Program-made: the position numbers and the translations under genes
Assembly: GCA_050740315.1 (NCBI GenBank)
Contig: JBOIDC010000001.1
Coordinates: 124,001 to 188,000, forward strand
From: JACCYU01 sp050740315
GTDB taxonomy: Bacteria; Pseudomonadota; Gammaproteobacteria; JACCYU01
Length of the DNA: 64,000 bases
Reading direction: 5' to 3'
Notes under the pieces: model-generated
Told to the model about the DNA's origin: nothing
The model's input: only the letters and a program-made list of their open reading frames with translations
Database searches by the model: none
Shown: one piece after another, positions 1 through 8,716 of the stretch
Layout of the letters: each line of letters begins with the position of its first letter
Numbering within the stretch: the stretch's first letter is position 1

Positions 1-2
1 AT

Positions 3-1073
3 CGACCGTTACTGCAGATCTTTCTGCTCGGTCAGGAAAGTCTGCGTGACAAGGTGCAGAGCCCGGCGCTGAAACAACTGCTCCAGCGGGTAATCGCCGC
101 CTGTCACTTGGATCCGCTGGAACCCGACGAAGCCCACGACTATATTGAGCAACGCCTGTTGCATGCCGGCTGGCAGGGCGATCCGACAATCACCGATGAT
201 GCCTTCACCCTGATTCACAAATACAGTAGCGGTATCCCGCGGCGTATCAACCAGCTCTGCAGCCGGTTGTTCCTGTATGGAAGCGTCGACGAAAAACATG
301 TGCTGGACGTGGCGGAGGTGCAGGCGGTGCTGGAGGACTTCCGCAAGGAGCTTCTGGTGCCGGCCGACGAGCAGCACCATATAGAAGAGTTCTCGCGCAA
401 TTACGTGCGCGCCCGCAAGAGCGGCGCCTATCAGCCGCGGGTGGTGCCGACGCCGGTGCGGCCGATCGAAGGCGGCAAGAGCGAGGCAGCCCGCCCATCG
501 AATACCTCGTCCGAGCGTTTCAACCGATCGCCAATAGCCGACCCGCCGCGTGCGCGCCATGAACGCGGGGCGCCGGAACGCGGTGGCGGCGCGACACCCC
601 ACCTGCAGCCGGTTGCGAAAAAGTCCGCCGTCAACGAAGCGTTACGGTCTTTGGAAGAAGAGCGTACGCCACCGCCCTCGGCGCGGCCCCGCGCCACGTC
701 GCATGGTGTCGCGCATCGCGAAGAACCAGCCGACGCCGTCAAGTCCGCGCGAGACCGGCCTTCCCTGTTTGCCGATCCCCGTGACGAGCGGCGCGCCCCA
801 GGACCGACTGTGCGTCAACAACCTTATGAGGAAGACCCCAATGACCGCTATGAGCGCCCCGGTTCTGGGCGATCCTGGTTGACCTTGCTGTTGGCGCTGG
901 CTTTGCTGGCGACCAGCATTTACGCGGCGAGCCCGCTGATCAGGGATCAGTTCGGCATCGACATCGCGGCGATGGTGCACGACAGGGTCGGCGCGCTGAC
1001 GGGAGCGCCGCCATCCGAACCGACTGATCAGCAACCGGCAGGCGCCGCCAAAGAAGCGCCAGCAGAAGAATAA
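3..1073 (+). CDS. GspA/ExeA-like AAA+ ATPase, C-terminal part (5' end outside window)
   Basis: The frame is open from the first bases of the window, reading LLQIFLLGQESLRDKV before the first in-frame GTG, so the start lies upstream. The LLGQ..LR segment followed by LDPLEPDEAHDYIEQRL and SSGIPRRINQLCSRLF is the C-terminal half of the AAA+ module of GspA/ExeA/MshM-type secretion or pilus ATPases and of XrtA-associated ATPases. After the ATPase core comes a long Pro/Arg/Glu-rich linker (about 120 to 260 residues from the window edge), then one transmembrane helix (LTLLLALALLATSIYA) and a short Ala/Pro-rich tail, as in ExeA-like proteins anchored in the inner membrane. The exact subfamily cannot be fixed without the N-terminus and upstream genes. 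Confidence 0.85.
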   Translation, partial: RPLLQIFLLGQESLRDKVQSPALKQLLQRVIAACHLDPLEPDEAHDYIEQRLLHAGWQGDPTITDDAFTLIHKYSSGIPRRINQLCSRLFLYGSVDEKHVLDVAEVQAVLEDFRKELLVPADEQHHIEEFSRNYVRARKSGAYQPRVVPTPVRPIEGGKSEAARPSNTSSERFNRSPIADPPRARHERGAPERGGGATPHLQPVAKKSAVNEALRSLEEERTPPPSARPRATSHGVAHREEPADAVKSARDRPSLFADPRDERRAPGPTVRQQPYEEDPNDRYERPGSGRSWLTLLLALALLATSIYAASPLIRDQFGIDIAAMVHDRVGALTGAPPSEPTDQQPAGAAKEAPAEE

Positions 1074-1130
1074 ACAGTAATTCCATCCATTCGGCGTCGA
1101 CGGGCGCCATTGCTAGGTCCGTGCGTCCAG

Positions 1131-3260
1131 CTATCCCTGTTCCTTCGCCGTTCTTAAGCCGTCGGGCATCTCTACCGCCGGATTCTCGATCAAATCATGC
1201 AAGATGTGCGCGGCTTCTTTCAGCAGCACCTGATCGGGGTCGAACTCGTCGTTGCCATCCTGCTTTGCCTCGTCGCGCTGCGGCAGTCCGCTCGCTTTGC
1301 GATAAATGGTTTCGCGGTTCTGACTGGCCTCCTTCAACGCGTCCATTTCTTTACGCCGCTGTGTTTCAAGCAGGCTGACCTCAGTCTCGCTTAGCGCTTT
1401 TTCACTCGCCCGTATTTCCGCCAGCAGGTAAGCGAAGGCCGGATCGTGCTGAACGCGCTGCGCATGCCGTGCACGCACCGCGTCTACGGCGTTCATGTGC
1501 GACGCGCGCGGCGAAAAATCGGCAGCGTGGATGTGATCCCACGGCAAGGCATTATCCAGAGCGCGCTCACCCTGATCTTGATTGTCAGTCACGGTGGGAA
1601 ACACGATATCCGGCACCACGCCCCGATGCTGAGTGCTCGCGCCGTTTACGCGGTAAAACTGCGCGACCGTCATCGTGATCTGGCCCAGTCCGCCGTCCTT
1701 GTCGCCAATTTGTTGATTCAAATCGACCATTTGCTGCACCGTTCCCTTACCGAAGGTCGGTTCACCCAGCACTACGCCGCGGCGGTAATCCTGGATCGCG
1801 CCGGCAAAAATTTCGGACGCTGACGCGCTGGAACCATCCACCAGCACCGCCAGAGGCCCGCTATAGGCGATGCCCGGATCCGGATCTTGCAGCACCTGGA
1901 CGCGGTTGGTGGTGTCCTTGACCTGCACGATGGGCCCCGACTCGATGAACAAGCCCGTCAGTTGCGTCGCCTCCGTCAGCGAGCCGCCGCCGTTGCCGCG
2001 CAAGTCCATCACAATGCCTTCTACATTCTCGTTTTCCAGCTCGCGCAGCAGCCGGCGGACGTCACGGGTGGTGCTGCGATAGCTGGGATCGTTGCGCGCA
2101 TAGGCTTCGTAATCCAGGTAGAAGGTCGGCACCTCGATCACGCCGATGCGCGCCGGACCGTCTTCGGTCGGCACTTCTATCATCGATTTCTGCGCGGCCT
2201 GGTCTTCGAGCTTGATCTCGTTGCGGGTCATGGTCACAATTCTTGGGGGTGCTTCCAGGCTCGCGCCCTGGGGCAGCACCTGCAGCCGTACCGTGGTGCC
2301 CTTGGGCCCGCGGATCTTGTCGACCACATCGTCCAGGCGCCAGCCCACGACGTCGATAATCTTGCCGTTCTCCCCTTGGCCGACGCCGGTAATGCGATCC
2401 TCGACACTCAATTGATCGCTGAGATCGGCGGGACCGCCGGTAACGATCTCGCGGATAACGGTGTACTCATTTTCCGATTGCAGAACCGCGCCTATCCCCT
2501 CCAGCGAAAGGCTCATTCTGATCTCGAAGTCCTCGGATGCGCGGGGCAGCAGGTAGGCCGTGTGCGGTTCTACCGACTGCGTGAAGGCGTTGATAAACAG
2601 CTGGTAGACGTCCTCGGCGCGATATTGCGCGGCCTGCTTGCCCAGGCTCCGATAGCGCCCGCGCAAGATCTCGACGTGCTGGTCTTGCTCCTGGCCGGCC
2701 AGCTGCAGACTCAGCACATCGTTCTTGACTCTTTTGCGCCAGATTTCGTCCAACTGCTCGCGGCTGGTCGCCCAGGGCGCCTCGCTGCGATCAAGCGCAT
2801 ACGTCTCGTCGATGCTGAAATCGAACTCCTGATCCAACAGACTCACTGCGTGCTCGATGCGTTCGTTCAAGCGCTGCTTGAAGACCCGAAAAATGGCGAA
2901 CGCCGGTTCCGGGTTGGAGGCGCGCAGATAGTCGTCCAGCCGCGTTTCGTAAGTCGAAAACTTGTCGATATCGGATTGCAGGAAATAGCTGCGGCCGGGA
3001 TCCAGGCTCTCGACGTAGCGTTTCAGTATCTTGGCTGACAGTGCATCATCGATTTTCGGCTTTTTTAAGTGATCATTCGTGATAAAGCCGGTAATGAGTT
3101 CGGTTTCCAGCCGTTGTCCAATGGTTGGCGCCAGCGGCGAGTCGGGTGCCGAAGGAGCGGAGATGCCGGCTCGCAGGCCGGCGGCCAGCAAGGCCAGCGG
3201 CAGGATCGCAATCAGCAGCTTCCGTTTCGGGAAGGTCATCATCAGGTTTTGCATGGGCAT
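1131..3260 (-). CDS. prc: Carboxy-terminal processing protease Prc/Tsp (peptidase S41)
   Basis: Periplasmic tail-specific protease of about 709 aa, close to the usual length of Prc. It has a signal peptide (KRKLLIAILPLALLAAGLRA), the N-terminal Prc domain (RYVESLDPGRSYFLQSDI), a PDZ domain (LEGIGAVLQ to IRGPKGTTVRL), the S41 core with catalytic Ser in GSSASASE (about residue 478) and general-base Lys in FGKGTVQ (about residue 504), and the C-terminal DUF3340-like part. Prc trims periplasmic proteins and cell-wall hydrolases. The frame stays open upstream to a TTG at 3326 that overlaps the marC-type gene stop; I chose the ATG at 3260 because it gives a normal signal peptide, though 3239 is also possible. 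Confidence 0.93.
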   Translation of the reverse strand: MPMQNLMMTFPKRKLLIAILPLALLAAGLRAGISAPSAPDSPLAPTIGQRLETELITGFITNDHLKKPKIDDALSAKILKRYVESLDPGRSYFLQSDIDKFSTYETRLDDYLRASNPEPAFAIFRVFKQRLNERIEHAVSLLDQEFDFSIDETYALDRSEAPWATSREQLDEIWRKRVKNDVLSLQLAGQEQDQHVEILRGRYRSLGKQAAQYRAEDVYQLFINAFTQSVEPHTAYLLPRASEDFEIRMSLSLEGIGAVLQSENEYTVIREIVTGGPADLSDQLSVEDRITGVGQGENGKIIDVVGWRLDDVVDKIRGPKGTTVRLQVLPQGASLEAPPRIVTMTRNEIKLEDQAAQKSMIEVPTEDGPARIGVIEVPTFYLDYEAYARNDPSYRSTTRDVRRLLRELENENVEGIVMDLRGNGGGSLTEATQLTGLFIESGPIVQVKDTTNRVQVLQDPDPGIAYSGPLAVLVDGSSASASEIFAGAIQDYRRGVVLGEPTFGKGTVQQMVDLNQQIGDKDGGLGQITMTVAQFYRVNGASTQHRGVVPDIVFPTVTDNQDQGERALDNALPWDHIHAADFSPRASHMNAVDAVRARHAQRVQHDPAFAYLLAEIRASEKALSETEVSLLETQRRKEMDALKEASQNRETIYRKASGLPQRDEAKQDGNDEFDPDQVLLKEAAHILHDLIENPAVEMPDGLRTAKEQG

Positions 3261-3318
3261 TGTGACACGGCGGTGCGTGGCAAGTTTCAGTCCAACTATC
3301 GTACGCGCAACCATGCTG

Positions 3319-3939
3319 TTAAACAAAAAACGCGTTGTTCACACCGTCCAGCACGTATTGCGTCGCGAGCGCCGCCAGCAACAGCCCCAGCAGCCGCGTG
3401 ATGACGTTCGCGCCGGTCTCGCCCAGCAGCCGCATGATCCGGTCCGCGAACAGCAGCGACACCAGCGCCAGACCCAGCACCAGCAGTAGCGCCACCAGCA
3501 TGCCGACAAAAAACCACAGCTCGGGCCGCGGAGCGGTCATGAGCAGCACGGTGGTCAAGGCGCCGGGCCCGGCGATCAGCGGGAAGGCCAGCGGAAACAC
3601 GGATACATCGCGCTTGTGCTCGGCTTCCTGCTGTTCCCGCACCGTGGTAGACCGCAGGCCCGACTGGCGCGCGAAAACCATGTCGATCGCCAGCAGGAAC
3701 AGCAAGATGCCGCCGGCGACGCGAAACGCGGAGATGCCGATGCCCAGCGTCTTCAGCATGACATCGCCGATGAACAGGAATACCAGCAGAATCACGGTGG
3801 CCAGCGCGATGCCCCGTATGGCCATCTTGCGCCGGTACGCGCTGCTCATGTTGTGCGTGAGCGCCATGAAGATCGGCGCGTTGCCGATCGGATCGATCAC
3901 GATCAGCAGCACGACAAAGGTGCTGAACAGCGTTTCCAT
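3319..3939 (-). CDS. MarC family (UPF0056) inner-membrane protein
   Basis: A 206-aa protein with six predicted hydrophobic helices. The N-terminal VLLIVIDPIGNAPIFMALT and the central FPLAFPLIAGPGALTTVLL are hallmark motifs of the MarC/UPF0056 family. Family members are integral inner-membrane proteins of unclear function; some are amino-acid exporters by inference. The gene starts 8 bases after the stop of the deacetylase-like gene and its stop overlaps the possible TTG start of prc, so the genes probably share a transcript. The product sequence is complete and of normal family length. Confidence 0.9.
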   Translation of the reverse strand: METLFSTFVVLLIVIDPIGNAPIFMALTHNMSSAYRRKMAIRGIALATVILLVFLFIGDVMLKTLGIGISAFRVAGGILLFLLAIDMVFARQSGLRSTTVREQQEAEHKRDVSVFPLAFPLIAGPGALTTVLLMTAPRPELWFFVGMLVALLLVLGLALVSLLFADRIMRLLGETGANVITRLLGLLLAALATQYVLDGVNNAFFV

Positions 3940-3947
3940 TGCGTCGA

Positions 3948-4988
3948 TCAGCGCCGCGAGAGCATGTCGATATGCGCGGCGACCGAACGCGCCAGCGCCA
4001 CGGGCTGATAACCGCCCTCCAGCACCGACACCAGGGCGCCGTCGGCGTATTTATCGGCAATGTTCATAACGATGCGCGTGAGCTTCGCGTAACCTGCCGC
4101 GGTCAGTTGCAAGTGCGCAAGCGGGTCGGCGCGGTGCCCGTCGAAACCCGCCGAGATCAGCACCCACTGCGGGCGGAACGATCGCGCCGCCGGGACAAGC
4201 CGCCTGCGAAACGCCGCGATGGCCTCGTCGTCCCCGGCGCCGGCTGCGAGCGGCACGTTGATCGTCGTGCCGCGGCCTTGTCCGCGGCCGGTTTCAGTCG
4301 CGGCGCCGGTGCCGGGATAATAAGGGTATTGATGAATGCTGAAGTACAGCACCGACGGATCGTCGTAGAAGATCGCCTGCGTGCCGTTGCCATGGTGCGC
4401 GTCCCAGTCGACGATGAGAATGCGTTCGATACTGTGCTCGCGCTGGAGATGGCGGGCAGCCACCGCGACATAGTTGATCAGGCAAAATCCGCCGCCTTGA
4501 TCCGCAAAGGCATGATGGCCCGGCGGGCGCACCAGCGCAAACGCATTGCGCGCGCGCCCGCGCGCAACCGCATTGGCCGCGCCCAACACCGCGCCCAGCG
4601 CCGCTTTGACCGCGCGGTAACTTCCCATGGAAGCCCGGGTATCGGGATCGATCTGCACCGGCGCGTCGCGCGTGGCTGCACGCAGTTCCGCGAGATAATC
4701 CGGCGTGTGCACCAGGCGCAGCACAGCTTCCGGCGCCGGGTGCGGCTCAAGTTGCAGGAGTTTGTCCCAGAGCCTGGCTGCCCGCAGACGAGATAACACG
4801 GCCCGTACACGCTGCGGGTTTTCCGGATGGTGTTCGCCCGCATCATGTAACAAGGCATCGGGATGATAAGCGAGCGCGGTGGGTAAACCGGAGGGCGACG
4901 CCTGGCGTTCATGACCAGCCATGGCCAGAAACGGCGCGCAAACGACGAGCAGTAAGGCCCCGCGCGTCACCACCGAAAAATCGAACAT
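3948..4988 (-). CDS. Histone deacetylase family amidohydrolase (AcuC/HDAC-like)
   Basis: A 346-aa arginase/deacetylase-fold protein. Zn- and active-site motifs are all present: RPPGHHA, then DWDAHHGNGTQAIFY with the metal-binding Asp and His, then GFDGHRADPL, and the C-terminal EGGY. Bacterial relatives deacetylate acetylpolyamines, acetoin-pathway substrates or unknown amides. The frame is open further upstream, but the ATG at 4988 is preferred because the extension overlaps the fpr 3' end and is low-complexity. With that start the N-terminus (VVTRGALLLVVCAPFLAMAG) looks like a signal peptide or membrane anchor, which is unusual for this family and suggests an extracytoplasmic location if the start is right. 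It lies 50 bases downstream of fpr. Confidence 0.88.
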   Translation of the reverse strand: MFDFSVVTRGALLLVVCAPFLAMAGHERQASPSGLPTALAYHPDALLHDAGEHHPENPQRVRAVLSRLRAARLWDKLLQLEPHPAPEAVLRLVHTPDYLAELRAATRDAPVQIDPDTRASMGSYRAVKAALGAVLGAANAVARGRARNAFALVRPPGHHAFADQGGGFCLINYVAVAARHLQREHSIERILIVDWDAHHGNGTQAIFYDDPSVLYFSIHQYPYYPGTGAATETGRGQGRGTTINVPLAAGAGDDEAIAAFRRRLVPAARSFRPQWVLISAGFDGHRADPLAHLQLTAAGYAKLTRIVMNIADKYADGALVSVLEGGYQPVALARSVAAHIDMLSRR

Positions 4989-5038
4989 GCCCTGTGTGTG
5001 ACTGCTCGCGCGCGAACCGGCGTCAAGCCGATGCGTGG

Positions 5039-5782
5039 TCACCAATAATTTTCGGTGGTGATGTGCCCTTTCTCCTTGCGCTTGTTTTTCTTCAGCCCGC
5101 GTGCTTCCAGCACGTCGCTGGTGTCGCTGACCATGGCCGGATTGCCGCACAGCATGACCTGGGAGTTGTCCGCGGTCAGCTTAAGGCCCGCTCCGTGTTC
5201 CAGACGGCCGTCTTCGATGGCCTGCGGAATGCGGCCCTTGATGGCGAAATCCGTATCCTCGCGGCTGACGAACGGGATGTAAGTCAATCGTTCCGGATGT
5301 GCCGCCATCAGCCCTTGAATCGTATTCTGATAAGTCAGTTCCTCGGCGATGCGCACGGCGTGCGCGAGCACGATCTTGCGGAATCGCGCCCAGGGTTCGT
5401 CGGTTTTCAGAATGGCCAGGAACGGGCCCAGCGCAGTGCCGGTGGACAGCATCCATAGATAATCGCTGTCCGGCACCTCCGAAAGCGTAAAGAACCCGGC
5501 GCCCTTCGGCGCAAGCCACACCCGGTCGCCCGCCTGCAAGTGAAACAGCCGGTTGGACAGCGGCCCGCCGGGCACGATGATGGAATAAATCTCGATGTAG
5601 CGCTCGTGCGGGGCGTTGACGAACGAGTACGGGCGCCCGACGCGCTCACCGTCGATATCCAGTCCCAGGCGCGTGAACTGGCCCGCCTTGAAAGGCGCCA
5701 CCGGCGCGTCGATCTGGAGCGAATACAGTTGGCTGGTCCAGCGCCGGTTATCGATGACGCGGCCTTCAATCCAGCGGCTCAT
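5039..5782 (-). CDS. fpr: Ferredoxin--NADP+ reductase
   Basis: A 247-aa flavoprotein that transfers electrons between NADPH and ferredoxin or flavodoxin. FAD-binding motif RPYSFVN (about residues 50-56) and the NADP-binding LSTGTALGPFLAIL (about 112-125) are present. The C-terminus ends in GHITTENYW, matching the aromatic-ended tail of gammaproteobacterial Fpr that stacks on the flavin. It is the first gene of the leftward run fpr, deacetylase-like gene, marC-type gene, prc, and diverges from the betaine operon across a 318-base gap. Confidence 0.95.
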   Translation of the reverse strand: MSRWIEGRVIDNRRWTSQLYSLQIDAPVAPFKAGQFTRLGLDIDGERVGRPYSFVNAPHERYIEIYSIIVPGGPLSNRLFHLQAGDRVWLAPKGAGFFTLSEVPDSDYLWMLSTGTALGPFLAILKTDEPWARFRKIVLAHAVRIAEELTYQNTIQGLMAAHPERLTYIPFVSREDTDFAIKGRIPQAIEDGRLEHGAGLKLTADNSQVMLCGNPAMVSDTSDVLEARGLKKNKRKEKGHITTENYW

Positions 5783-6100
5783 TATGATTCCGAAGTAGCA
5801 TTAAAGGTGCAAGGATACCCCGTTGAATACGGCCCTGTCAGCGCGTGCGCGGCTGGGGCAGTCCGGTTCGATATATCCCGCGGGATCGGTTAACATGTTG
5901 TCGCGCGTTGCGGCCGCATTGTTTTGCACACGAGCCGCGTCAGCGCGCCCATTCCTGCGGGCAGGGTTAAATTCCTCTCCGTTTCAAGCGGCCCAAAAAA
6001 GGCTGCGTCCAAATGCTTCGTATGGATGCCGACGTATTCGTAGCGCAGCTTGCGTCTAACGGCATCGATATACGTTCAAAGAAATTGAAGGAGACTGCTC
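5783..6100. promoter_or_regulatory. Divergent intergenic region between fpr and gsmT
   Basis: These 318 bases must hold the promoters of both divergent units. The only clear element is the Shine-Dalgarno GAAGGAG just before the gsmT ATG at 6101. No convincing -35/-10 pair, hairpin or open frame with coding character was found. Osmotic regulation of the betaine genes is plausible by function but nothing in the sequence proves it. Confidence 0.4.
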
Positions 6101-6916
6101 ATGAGTGCCGTGCAAGAACGATCTTGCGACACCGATCCTGTTAACATTCGACATTCCGAAAATTATCAGCGGGAGTACGTTCACAGCTTCGTCGATAAAT
6201 GGGATGAGCTGATCGACTGGGACAGTCGCGCCGAAAGCGAGGGCCGGTTTTTTATCGATCAGCTCAAAGAGCGCGGCGCGACGAAGATCCTGGATGTGGC
6301 GACGGGCACCGGCTTTCACTCGGTGCGCCTGCTGCAGGAAGGCTTCGAGGTGCTGAGCGCCGACGGCAGCCCGGAGATGCTCGCCAAGGCGTTCGAGAAC
6401 GCGCGCCGGCGCGGGCAGATCCTCACCACCGTGCAGGCCGACTGGCGCTGGCTGGCGCGCGACATACACGGCAAATTCGACGCCGTGATCTGTCTGGGCA
6501 ACTCTTTCACGCATCTGTTTTCGGAACGCGATCGCCGCAAGTGCCTGGCCGAATTCTACGCGGCGCTGCGCCACGACGGCGTGCTGATTCTGGATCAGCG
6601 CAACTATGACACGATCCTGGACAAGGGGTTTTCCACCAAGCACAAATATTATTACTGCGGCGAAAACGTCTCGGCCGAGCCCGAGCATGTCGACGACGGC
6701 CTGGCGCGCTTCCAGTATTCGTTTCCGGATGGCTCGGTGTTCCATCTCAACATGTTCCCGCTGCGCAAGCGCTATACGCGTCAGCTGCTGCACGAGGTCG
6801 GCTTCCAGCGCATCGACACGTACGGCGACTTCAAGGAGACCTACCGCGAGCACGAGCCCGATTTTTTTGTGCACGTCGCCGAGAAGCTTTACGAGCTTGA
6901 TAGGCCGGAGTCGTAG
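6101..6916 (+). CDS. gsmT: Glycine/sarcosine N-methyltransferase (betaine synthesis step 1)
   Basis: A 271-aa class I SAM-dependent methyltransferase that converts glycine to sarcosine and then dimethylglycine. The N-terminal YVHSFVDKWDELIDWDSRAESEG segment, SAM motif I DVATGTGFHSV, the ICLGNSFTHL segment and DQRNYDTIL match the GSMT of Ectothiorhodospira/Halorhodospira. A good ribosome-binding site (GAAGGAG) precedes the ATG. The next gene starts 2 bases after its stop and encodes the second enzyme, so the pair is an operon for de novo synthesis of the compatible solute glycine betaine from glycine, with three SAM used per betaine. Confidence 0.93.
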   Translation: MSAVQERSCDTDPVNIRHSENYQREYVHSFVDKWDELIDWDSRAESEGRFFIDQLKERGATKILDVATGTGFHSVRLLQEGFEVLSADGSPEMLAKAFENARRRGQILTTVQADWRWLARDIHGKFDAVICLGNSFTHLFSERDRRKCLAEFYAALRHDGVLILDQRNYDTILDKGFSTKHKYYYCGENVSAEPEHVDDGLARFQYSFPDGSVFHLNMFPLRKRYTRQLLHEVGFQRIDTYGDFKETYREHEPDFFVHVAEKLYELDRPES

Positions 6917-6918
6917 TC

Positions 6919-7764
6919 ATGGCCGTTTCCTACGCAGACGCTTCAACCAACACCGCGCGCGACTACTACAACAGCAGGGATGCCGATAATTTCTACTATT
7001 TCGTATGGGGCGGTGAGGACATTCACGTTGGCGTGTACGAATCGGAGCAGGAACCGATCGCCGACGCCAGCCGACGCACGGTCGAGCGCATGGCCGCCAG
7101 ACTCTCCAGGCTAAACGCCCAATCCGGCGTGCTCGACATCGGCGCCGGCTTCGGCGGCTCCATGCGTTATCTGGCGCGCACCTTTGGCTGCCACGGCGTG
7201 GCGCTGAACCTGAGCGAGGCCGAGAATGCGCGCAACCGCGAGATGAACGCGGAGCAGGGGCTGGCAAGCCAGATCGAGGTGGTCGACGGCAGTTTCGAAG
7301 ACATCGATTATCCCGATGCGAGTTTCGACGTGGTGTGGTGTCAGGACGCCATCCTGCACAGTGGCCGCCGTGGGCGTGTGCTCGAAGAGGTCGCGCGGGT
7401 ATTGAAACCCGGCGGCGAATTCGTCATGACCGATCCCATGCAGGCCGATGACTGCCCGCCGAACGTGCTGCAGCCCATCCTGGATCGTATTCACCTGGAA
7501 ACGCTGGGGTCACCCGGTTTTTATCGCGACACGATGACCGCGCTTGGCCTGCACGATCTAGGTTACCAGGATCACAGGCAACAGCTGGTCACGCATTACG
7601 CGCGCGTGCTTCAGGAGCTGGAGTCGCAGGAAGATCGCCTGGTGCGCGGACGGATGGTCAGCGCGGAGTATATCGATCGGATGAAGAAGGGTTTGACGCA
7701 CTGGGTGGAAGGCGGTCGCAAGGGTTATCTGGCCTGGGGCATCTTCCACTTCCGCAAGCAATGA
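6919..7764 (+). CDS. sdmT: Sarcosine/dimethylglycine N-methyltransferase (betaine synthesis step 2)
   Basis: A 281-aa SAM methyltransferase. It begins with ARDYYNSRDADNFYYFVWGGEDIHVG, the characteristic N-terminus of SDMT, followed by SAM motif LDIGAGFGGSMRYLA, WCQDAILHSG and LKPGGEFVMTDPM. It methylates sarcosine and dimethylglycine to glycine betaine in the cytoplasm. The gene is translationally close to gsmT (2-base gap) and completes the pathway. A 169-base gap separates its 3' end from the convergent bufC; no clear terminator was found there. Confidence 0.93.
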   Translation: MAVSYADASTNTARDYYNSRDADNFYYFVWGGEDIHVGVYESEQEPIADASRRTVERMAARLSRLNAQSGVLDIGAGFGGSMRYLARTFGCHGVALNLSEAENARNREMNAEQGLASQIEVVDGSFEDIDYPDASFDVVWCQDAILHSGRRGRVLEEVARVLKPGGEFVMTDPMQADDCPPNVLQPILDRIHLETLGSPGFYRDTMTALGLHDLGYQDHRQQLVTHYARVLQELESQEDRLVRGRMVSAEYIDRMKKGLTHWVEGGRKGYLAWGIFHFRKQ

Positions 7765-7933
7765 TCACCCCGGTCTGTGCCCGTTCGGCCAGCTACGCCG
7801 AGCGTGGCCGGCATGCGCCTGCAAACTCGCGGTAATACACGACCAGCGCGTGGTTGGAAAGCCCACCGACATTAGGGTGGCCCGCGCCATCCCAGATCCG
7901 ATCACCGATGACGAGGCTTGCAGTGTAATACGC

Positions 7934-8716
7934 TCAATCGGATGTGACGCGCACGACCAGGCCGTCGATCGCCCAGCGCTTGAGCATAACGGCCGCATGC
8001 AGGGCGGCGTCGGATGCTTCGAGCCACTCGCAAAGCCCCGCGCAGACTTCGCTGAAATCGTGGCCCTGCGCGCAGGCATCGATCGCCCAGGCCTCGTCGG
8101 CTGCCAGCGAACGCCAGCGGATCTCGAGTTGGCTCCGCCACAGCAGCCAGGGGATCACGCTCTCACTCTGCGTGGGTGCCGGTGGCGTCTCCTTCTTGTT
8201 TACGGCCTGCCATATCGACGGCGCGTTCCAGTCGAGATTCAGGCGCCTTACCGAGGGATGGAATTCCAGGCGCATCGCCGGCCACGCGTCCGGGGGTAGC
8301 GCCGCGATATCTTCAACGCCGAGTGCGGCGTCATCTTCGGCATCGAAGACTTCGCCCTGGGCCCACTCGAAGGCCGCCATTTCGGCCAACACCGGTTGCG
8401 CGGCATATGGCGGCGTGCGTTCAAGGAACGCGCTCAAGTATTTTCCGAACCAGCGCAGCGATGGGTGGCCAGACGGGTGAGCGTCGATATACGCGCGGCC
8501 CAGCCGCTCGAACTCGGGATCGCCAAGCAGGGTTTTAAGCCCTAGAAAATCGCCTTCCAGCGCCTCCAGCAGGCGCAGACGGTAAGCGTGCCCGTACACC
8601 GCCAGTCGTTCCTCCGCGCTGGCCCTGGCCGTGCCGGTCACCCACGCCGTCACGCGCGGCTCGCCGTACAACAAATAGGCGTGGAAATCCTCCTGCAGGC
8701 GCACCAGCTCGGTCAT
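7934..8716 (-). CDS. bufC: BufC/HvfC-like protein (DUF2063), partner of MNIO enzyme
   Basis: A 260-aa protein with the N-terminal DUF2063 'putative DNA-binding' domain (LQEDFHAYLL, RLAVYGHAYRLRLLEALEGDFLGLKTLLG, HPSLRWFGKYLSAFL). In bufferin and HvfABC-type operons this protein is the partner of the DUF692/MNIO enzyme and helps recognise the precursor peptide. The ATG at 8716 is chosen because it overlaps the bufB stop by 4 bases, indicating translational coupling; the longer frame runs over bufB coding sequence. Despite the Pfam domain name it is not expected to bind DNA. Confidence 0.88.
   Translation of the reverse strand: MTELVRLQEDFHAYLLYGEPRVTAWVTGTARASAEERLAVYGHAYRLRLLEALEGDFLGLKTLLGDPEFERLGRAYIDAHPSGHPSLRWFGKYLSAFLERTPPYAAQPVLAEMAAFEWAQGEVFDAEDDAALGVEDIAALPPDAWPAMRLEFHPSVRRLNLDWNAPSIWQAVNKKETPPAPTQSESVIPWLLWRSQLEIRWRSLAADEAWAIDACAQGHDFSEVCAGLCEWLEASDAALHAAVMLKRWAIDGLVVRVTSD

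Noticed and set aside
1887..3038. 383-aa open frame on the + strand opposite prc
   Set aside because: It is antisense to a well-conserved Prc gene, has a His/Arg/Ala-rich composition typical of GC-rich shadows, and no ribosome-binding site or motif.
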